A stretch of 9,944 bases of DNA from N074bin45 sp039587475. GTDB lineage: Bacteria > Gemmatimonadota > Gemmatimonadetes > Gemmatimonadales > GWC2-71-9. The notes beneath the pieces were generated by a model that worked only from the letters and a program-made list of their open reading frames with translations, was not told the origin of the DNA and searched no databases. Location of the stretch: the NCBI GenBank assembly GCA_039587475.1, contig JBDHIK010000102.1:1-9944 (forward strand). The letters run 5' to 3'. Made by a program: the position numbers and the translations under genes. Position 1 is the stretch's first letter, and each line of letters begins with the position of its first letter. Below are positions 4,669-9,944 of the stretch, in pieces.

Positions 4669-7349
4669 TGGCCCCCGTGGCGCGGCGGGTCTACGGTATG
4701 CTGTTGTGGGCCTACCCGGCCGAGTTTCGATCGGAGTTCGGCCGCGCGATGACGCAACTCTTCGCCGACCAGTTGGCGGACTGTCGGACGGTGCTGACCC
4801 GGGTGCGGCAGTGGAGCCGGACGCTCGGCGACGTGCTCTACCACGGCCTGGCCGAGCGCTGGTTGTTGCTGCGCGGCGAAGTGGCAGAGGTGCGTGCAGC
4901 CGTCCGCGATCCCGGCCGCACGCCCCTGCCGGGGGATCCATGGTGGCGCCGAGGTGCGCGCTCACTGGCGTTCGCCTGGAGGAAAGTGTGGCAGCGCCCG
5001 GTCTTCGCGGTGGTGGCCATTCTGACGCTGGCGCTCGGCATCGGGGCCAACACGGCGATGTTCTCGGTGGTGAACGGCGTGCTGTTGCGTCCATTGCCGT
5101 TCCCCGAGAGCGACCGCCTGGTGTTTCTGACCGAAGACATCGGCATCTCTCTGCCGGACGCCGTCGACTGGCGCGAAGCCAGCGAGACGTTGTCCGGTAT
5201 CGCGGCGCTGACCTATCGCTGGGATCTCGATCTCACCGGCGATGGTCGACCCCCGGATCGACTGAACGGGTCCACGGTCGAAGCGGGGCTCTTCCAGGTT
5301 CTGGGTGTGGAGCCGTTGCTGGGCCGGGTCTTCAGTTCCGAAGAGGACCAGGTGGGTGGACCGTGGGTGGCGGTCATCAGTGAGGCCTTCTGGCGCTCGC
5401 GTTTCGGCGCCGACCCGGGCGTCATCGGCCGGTCCATGACGCTGAGCGACAACGCCACCGAGATCATCGGCGTCATGCCGGAGGCATTCGACCTGACCGA
5501 AGGGGACATCGACCTGTGGGTCCCAATCGCCGTCGTCACGCCGTGGGCCCCGGCCGAGCGCGGGTCGAATCACCTCCTCGCCGTCGGCCGCATGGCCCCG
5601 GGGGTGACGTTGCCCGAGGCCCAGGCGGAGATGGTGGCGCTCACGACCGCGCTGCAGGAGGAGTTCCCCAGGAGGAACGCCGGCAAGATCTCCCAGCCCA
5701 TCCCGCTTCGGGAGGCCATCGTCGGCTCCCAACGCACGGCGCTCCTGACGCTGCTCGGTGCCGTCGGTCTGGTGCTTCTCATTGCAGGCGTCAACCTCGC
5801 CACGCTGCTGCTGGTGCGGGCGTCTTCCCGGGAGAGCGAAATCGCGGTGCGCATGGCCCTCGGGGCCCGGCGCGGCGCCATCGTTCGTCAGGCCCTGTCG
5901 GAGAGCGTGGTGCTGTCATGCCTCGGAGGCGGCCTCGGCCTGGCCTTTACGGTGGTCGGCATCGATGCCCTCATCGCGTTCGCGCCCGATACGCTGGCCC
6001 GCACCGGTGAAGTCCGGGTCGACCTGGCCGTGCTGGGCTTCACCGTCCTGGTGACCGTGGGGACGACGCTGGTGTTCGGCATGCTCCCGGGGTGGTGGTC
6101 GTCGCGGACCGACCCCGCCTCGGTGATCCATGCGGCCGGCGGCCGGGCCACCCGCGGCCAGCATCGTCTGCAGGGCCTGCTGGTCGCGGGCGAGATGGCG
6201 CTGGCCTTCGTCCTGTTGCTCGGCGCCGGGCTGATGGTCCGCAGCATGAGCCAGCTCGAGCGCGTCGAGTTGGGCTTCGACACCAACGTGCTCACGGCCG
6301 ACCTGTCACTCCCGCCGTCGCGCTACGGCGCTTCCGAGCTGGAGCGCCAGACCGAGGCGTTCACCGCCATCGTCCAGCGTCTCAACGAGACGCCCGGGGT
6401 GGCCATCGCCGCCTCGGTCATCGGACCACCCCTCAGCGGTCAATACATCGGCAACTCCGTGCTGTTCGAGGGACGGACGCCCGCCGAGCCCGGGGAGGAG
6501 CCGGGCGCTCGCAATCGGCCCGTCGTGGGCGACTACTTCCGGGCGATGGGCGTGCGCCTGGTGAAAGGCCGCGCGTTTCAACCGGGTGACGTCGCGGGAG
6601 AGCCGGTGGCCATCATCAACGAACGGTTCGCTCGTGAGTACTGGCCGGACAGCGATCCCATCGGCCAGCGCATCGCCTGGATGGACTCCGAGACACCGCG
6701 CTGGCTCCGCATCATCGGCGTGGCGGAAGACAGCAAGGTCAGGAGCCTGCGCGACCCGGACGCTCGCGCGGTCTACACCCTGTATGCCCAGCGGCAGGCC
6801 GTGTGGCAACGGTTCGGCTCGCTCGTCGTGCGCTCGACCATGCCGTTGCCGGCTCTTCAGGAGCTGGCCCGGGAGGCCGTAGCGGCCTACGACCCGCTCC
6901 TTCCGGTGGCCAACCTCGTGACCATGGAGTCGCGGCGCTCGCTGTCCATAAGCCGGGAACGGTTCCTGACCCGTCTCCTGGTGCTGTTCGCCGGGGTGGC
7001 CCTGGTCATGGCGGTGCAGGGGATCTATGGCGTGCTGGCCTTCATGGTGGCGCAGCGGCGCCGGGAGATCGGCGTCCGCCTGGCCATGGGGGCTCCCCCC
7101 AGGCGCGTTCTGGGCAGCGTCGTGGGGCGGGCCATGCGACTGGCGGCGATCGGTGCCATGGTGGGCGCCGTGATCGGCCTGCTGTCGTCCCGGGTGCTCG
7201 ACAGTCTGGTGTTCGGCGTGGGGACCTCGGACCCGGTCACCTTCACCGCGGCGGCGGTCGTGGTGTTGACGGTGGCGCTCCTTGCCAGTGTGCTGCCGGG
7301 CCGCTCGGCCCTTCGGACCAACCCGGTGGAGGCGCTGCGGGCCGAGTAG
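4668..7349 (+). CDS. ADOP-type ABC transporter permease, complete (893 aa), with N-terminal prefix domain
   Basis: A full-length duplicated MacB/FtsX permease without ATPase. Residues 1-100 form a soluble prefix domain (RRVYGMLLWAYPAEFRSEFG) found on PadR-linked members. The first membrane helix is at about 112-136 (LTLALGIGANTAMFSVVNGV), followed by the first MacB-like extracytoplasmic core (about 140-350) and an FtsX domain with helices near 359-382, 410-437 and 452-474 (motif ESEIAVRMALGARRG). The second half repeats this: helix 502-523, core about 525-765, helices 767-793, 822-842 and 857-877 (motif REIGVRLAMGAPPRR), ending NPVEALRAE. Eight membrane segments match the family. GAGGGG (4654-4659) inside padR is its ribosome site, 8 bases before the ATG, and the start overlaps the padR stop by one base. 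Its presumed job is energy-coupled export or envelope signalling with an ATPase encoded elsewhere; the substrate is unknown but should relate to the PadR ligand. Confidence 0.95.
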   Translation: MAPVARRVYGMLLWAYPAEFRSEFGRAMTQLFADQLADCRTVLTRVRQWSRTLGDVLYHGLAERWLLLRGEVAEVRAAVRDPGRTPLPGDPWWRRGARSLAFAWRKVWQRPVFAVVAILTLALGIGANTAMFSVVNGVLLRPLPFPESDRLVFLTEDIGISLPDAVDWREASETLSGIAALTYRWDLDLTGDGRPPDRLNGSTVEAGLFQVLGVEPLLGRVFSSEEDQVGGPWVAVISEAFWRSRFGADPGVIGRSMTLSDNATEIIGVMPEAFDLTEGDIDLWVPIAVVTPWAPAERGSNHLLAVGRMAPGVTLPEAQAEMVALTTALQEEFPRRNAGKISQPIPLREAIVGSQRTALLTLLGAVGLVLLIAGVNLATLLLVRASSRESEIAVRMALGARRGAIVRQALSESVVLSCLGGGLGLAFTVVGIDALIAFAPDTLARTGEVRVDLAVLGFTVLVTVGTTLVFGMLPGWWSSRTDPASVIHAAGGRATRGQHRLQGLLVAGEMALAFVLLLGAGLMVRSMSQLERVELGFDTNVLTADLSLPPSRYGASELERQTEAFTAIVQRLNETPGVAIAASVIGPPLSGQYIGNSVLFEGRTPAEPGEEPGARNRPVVGDYFRAMGVRLVKGRAFQPGDVAGEPVAIINERFAREYWPDSDPIGQRIAWMDSETPRWLRIIGVAEDSKVRSLRDPDARAVYTLYAQRQAVWQRFGSLVVRSTMPLPALQELAREAVAAYDPLLPVANLVTMESRRSLSISRERFLTRLLVLFAGVALVMAVQGIYGVLAFMVAQRRREIGVRLAMGAPPRRVLGSVVGRAMRLAAIGAMVGAVIGLLSSRVLDSLVFGVGTSDPVTFTAAAVVVLTVALLASVLPGRSALRTNPVEALRAE

Positions 7350-7529
7350 CGGCCGCCTCATGGCCCTGAGCCCGGGATGAACCGGGATCGGGGGGGTGGG
7401 GCCGGCATGCCGGTCCCTGCGGTCATCGCTGGCGTGGAGTGCGGCGCCAGGGCATCTTACGAGGCGATGTGACCGGCCCCACCCGGCGGCCGGCACTGCC
7501 CATGGCCCACGCCGAACGTCAGCTCGACT
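7350..7529. other. Intergenic region between permease and kinase
   Basis: These 180 bases contain no convincing gene. Visible structures are a 5-bp stem CCCGG/CCGGG just after the permease stop, a G-rich run (7390-7401), a perfect 12-base palindrome CCGGCATGCCGG (7402-7413), and CTGGCG (7429-7434) paired with CGCCAG (7445-7450). None has a T tail. No clear promoter was found for the kinase gene, although the 180-base gap suggests that it has its own. Confidence 0.35.
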
Positions 7530-9944
7530 ATGTCACCAATCGACCGTCTCACCGCGGCCCTGTCCGGTCGCTACACCATCGAGCGCGAACTCGGCGCCGG
7601 CGGCATGGCGACGGTGTACCTCGCCAGCGACATCAAGCACGACCGCTCGGTGGCGCTCAAGGTACTCCGACCCGAGTTGGCCGCCGTGATCGGGGCCGAG
7701 CGGTTCCTGGCCGAGATCAAGACGACGGCCAATTTGCAGCACCCCCACATCCTGGCCCTGCACGACTCGGGAGAGGCCGACTCCTTCCTCTATTACGTCA
7801 TGCCGTACATCGAGGGCGAGTCATTGCGGGACCGCCTGAACCGGGAGAAGCAGCTCCCGGTCGATGAGGCGGTGCGTCTGGCGTCCGAAATCGCCAGTGC
7901 GTTGGACTATGCTCATCGCCACGATGTCATCCACCGGGACATCAAGCCCGAGAACATCTTGCTGCAGGACGGCTCGGCGCAGGTAGCCGATTTCGGCATC
8001 GCCCTGGCAGCCTCCAAGGCCGGTGGCACCCGGATGACCGAGACCGGCATGAGCCTGGGGACGCCCACGTACATGAGCCCTGAACAGGCCATGGGCGACC
8101 GGGAGCTGACCGCGCGGAGCGACGTCTACGCCCTCGGCGCCACGCTGTACGAAATGCTGACCGGTGAACCGCCCTTCGGCGGCCCCACGGCCCAGGCCAT
8201 CGTGGCCAAGGTGATGACGGACGATCCCCGTACGCCCACCGAGTTGCGCCGCTCGGTCCCGGTGTCGGTCAGCACCGCGGTCCTCAAGTCGCTCGAGAAG
8301 CTCCCGGCCGATCGGTTCGGATCCGCGGCGGAGTTTGCCTCGGCGCTGTCCGACCCCGCATTCAGCGTCCGCACGGCCACGATCGCGCTGGCGGGGTCTG
8401 CCACCTGGCAGCAGCGGCTCGCCGTCCCCCTGGCGGGCGCGCTGGTCATCCTGCTGGGGCTGCTCGGCTGGGCCCTGACCCGATCGTCGTCGGTCGAGGC
8501 ACCGGTGATGCGGTTTGCCATCCGCTTCGATCCGGGGGAGGCGTTGTTCTTCTCGGGTCTGGTCAACCCGCGCCGTGTGGACATCGCGCCCGACGGTTCC
8601 GGGTTGGTCTACGTCGGGGTCGACTCGGCGCCGATGAGGCTCCCCAGCAGTCGTGCCTCGTCAGCGGCCGGCAGCGGCTGGAAGCTGTGGTACCGACCCT
8701 TCGATCAACTCAACGCGCGCGCGCTTCCCGGCACCCAGGGAGCCTGGGCGCCGACGGTCTCGCCCAACAGCGAGCAAGTGGCGTTTCTCATGCCTGGTCC
8801 CATCACGACCATCAACGTGATCACGCTGGCGGGTGGTCCACCGCTGGTGGTGGCGGAAACGGAGACCGCCGGGGCCTTGTCCTGGGGGCCGGACGGCTGG
8901 CTGTACTTCATCGCCCCGGACGGGACGACCCTGAGGCGTGTCTCCGCCGGCGGCGGTGAGGTGGAGGAGGTCGTGGTCCTCCGGACCGAGGGTGGGGCCT
9001 CGTTCAGTCACCCGCGCATGCTTCCCAACGGCCGCGGGCTCATTGCTACGGCCCAGGGCGGTGACCTGGCCTCGGTGGCGCAGAGTACCAACGACCGGGT
9101 GACGACGACCCAGACCATCAACGCCACGTCGCAGCTGCATTTCATCGATATCGCCACCGGGGAATCCCGGGGGGCCATCGGCGGCGTCGGCGCGCAATAC
9201 TCCCCTTCCGGCCACCTGGTGTTTCTCACCGCCGAAGGCACCCTGATGGCCGTCCCTTTCGATCAAGACCGGCTGGAAGTGACGGGCCAGGCCCAGGCGT
9301 TGGTGGCGGACGTCGGGGCCCGATCGGACGGTTGGAATGACGTGAGTATCTCCGGGACCGGGACGCTGCTCTACGCCGGGGCCGGGTTCAACGCACCCGA
9401 GGAGGTCGTGTGGGTGGGGCGGTCCGGGGAGAGCGGCAAGGTCGACCGGGAATGGACTCGGGAAGTCGAGTTCGAGGCCGTGACCGTTTCACCGTCGGGA
9501 TCCCACCTGGCGCTCGAAATCGTCGATCCCGCGACGAATCAGGAGGATATCTGGGTCAAGCAGCTCGACAACGGTCCGTTGTCGCGACTCACGTTCGCGA
9601 GTAGCAGCAACCGGAATCCCGTGTGGACCCCCGATGGTCGCTCCGTGACCTACGTCTCGGAGCAGTTCACCATCCTCAGCAAGCGGGCAGATGGGAGCGG
9701 AGCCGAGAGCCTGATCTTGCAGTCCGACCTCCCCGTCACCACGGTCGTGTGGTCGCCCGATGGCGAGTCACTGGTCCTGAGCACGGCGGGAGGCCGCGGG
9801 GACGACATCCTGGTGTTCCGACCCGGGATCGACAGTGCCCCGCGTCCGATCCTGGACTCCCCCTTCAACGAGTTCGAACCGATCATCAGCCCGGACGGCA
9901 GGTACCTGGCCTACGTGTCGGACGAATCGGGCCAACGCGAGGTC
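7530..9944 (+). CDS. Transmembrane Ser/Thr protein kinase with TolB/PD40-like propeller, 3'-truncated by window edge
   Basis: 805 codons without a stop, running off the right edge. The ATG at 7530 is the only reasonable start: an in-frame TGA lies at 7470-7472 and no other ATG, GTG or TTG intervenes; its Shine-Dalgarno is poor. The N-terminal Hanks-type kinase domain (about 15-275) keeps every key element: glycine loop LGAGGMATVY (21-30), K44 in VALK, HRDIKPEN (135-142, catalytic D137), D154-F155-G156, and an activation segment with several Thr ending GTPTYMSPEQ. A single membrane helix at about 298-316 follows. The outside part (about 350 onward) is a beta-propeller with repeated blade motifs of the SPDG kind, for example IAPDGS, VSPNSE, WGPDG, YSPSG, VSPSG, WTPDG, WSPDG and ISPDG (787-790). 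Such receptor kinases are common in Gemmatimonadota; the propeller presumably senses an envelope ligand. Substrates cannot be read from sequence. Confidence 0.93.
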   Translation, partial: MSPIDRLTAALSGRYTIERELGAGGMATVYLASDIKHDRSVALKVLRPELAAVIGAERFLAEIKTTANLQHPHILALHDSGEADSFLYYVMPYIEGESLRDRLNREKQLPVDEAVRLASEIASALDYAHRHDVIHRDIKPENILLQDGSAQVADFGIALAASKAGGTRMTETGMSLGTPTYMSPEQAMGDRELTARSDVYALGATLYEMLTGEPPFGGPTAQAIVAKVMTDDPRTPTELRRSVPVSVSTAVLKSLEKLPADRFGSAAEFASALSDPAFSVRTATIALAGSATWQQRLAVPLAGALVILLGLLGWALTRSSSVEAPVMRFAIRFDPGEALFFSGLVNPRRVDIAPDGSGLVYVGVDSAPMRLPSSRASSAAGSGWKLWYRPFDQLNARALPGTQGAWAPTVSPNSEQVAFLMPGPITTINVITLAGGPPLVVAETETAGALSWGPDGWLYFIAPDGTTLRRVSAGGGEVEEVVVLRTEGGASFSHPRMLPNGRGLIATAQGGDLASVAQSTNDRVTTTQTINATSQLHFIDIATGESRGAIGGVGAQYSPSGHLVFLTAEGTLMAVPFDQDRLEVTGQAQALVADVGARSDGWNDVSISGTGTLLYAGAGFNAPEEVVWVGRSGESGKVDREWTREVEFEAVTVSPSGSHLALEIVDPATNQEDIWVKQLDNGPLSRLTFASSSNRNPVWTPDGRSVTYVSEQFTILSKRADGSGAESLILQSDLPVTTVVWSPDGESLVLSTAGGRGDDILVFRPGIDSAPRPILDSPFNEFEPIISPDGRYLAYVSDESGQREV

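Noticed and set aside
7402..7413. Perfect 12-base palindrome CCGGCATGCCGG
   Set aside because: A GC-only palindrome of this size is not unusual at this base composition; it has no T tail and no repeated copy nearby, so no function is claimed.
7467..7472. ATG followed at once by TGA, in the kinase frame
   Set aside because: A start-stop minimal frame could be regulatory, but it has no good ribosome site and is 58 bases from the kinase start; it is used only as proof that the kinase cannot start further upstream.
6306..7496. 396-codon open frame on the minus strand within the second permease
   Set aside because: The composition is His/Arg/Gly/Pro-rich, and it is antisense to a well-conserved permease; it is a codon-bias artefact.
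8661..9266. 201-codon minus-strand open frame within the kinase propeller region
   Set aside because: It is opposite conserved blade motifs of the kinase and has no recognisable domain of its own.
1..9944. Mobile element, CRISPR, tRNA or biosynthetic cluster
   Set aside because: I looked for transposase or integrase motifs, terminal inverted repeats, regular repeat-spacer arrays and tRNA-like cloverleafs and saw none.

Overview
The window is GC-rich and most likely comes from a Gemmatimonadota (or possibly Acidobacteriota) chromosome. This is inferred from gene content: two orphan MacB/FtsX-type permeases of the 'acidobacterial duplicated orphan permease' (ADOP) kind, a PadR regulator fused by translation signals to one of them, and a transmembrane Ser/Thr kinase with a TolB/WD40-like propeller. 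No species can be named from the sequence alone.

Layout, left to right. (1) Positions 1-1647 (+) hold the C-terminal two thirds of an ADOP permease, cut by the window edge and followed by a hairpin terminator. (2) On the minus strand, 2882-1672 is a two-gene operon, an ECF sigma factor followed by its putative membrane anti-sigma factor, with a 4-base ATGA overlap. The anti-sigma protein is unusual because its extracytoplasmic part looks like a YCII/DGPF-type domain. (3) Divergent from the sigma gene, 3015-3650 (+) encodes a small exported protein of unknown function; the shared intergenic region contains a 28-bp dyad. (4) 4095-3754 (-) encodes a small protein of unknown function. (5) Divergent from it, 4297-4668 (+) is a PadR-family repressor, preceded by a 30-bp near-palindromic element made of two GTCA-N3-TGAC sites. 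It is coupled (TGATG) to a complete 893-residue ADOP permease, 4668-7349. (6) From 7530 to the right edge (+) runs a membrane-anchored Ser/Thr kinase whose sensor part is a repeat-rich beta-propeller; its 3' end lies outside the window.

Three signalling devices therefore sit side by side: an ECF sigma/anti-sigma pair with an exported neighbour, a PadR-controlled permease, and a one-protein receptor kinase. Nothing seen proves that they act together. I saw no tRNA, rRNA, CRISPR array, insertion sequence or phage gene. No gene-free stretch exceeds about 200 bases.

I did not find an obvious new defence or biosynthetic system. The two observations most worth following are the anti-sigma/YCII-like fusion and the tandem operator in front of padR.
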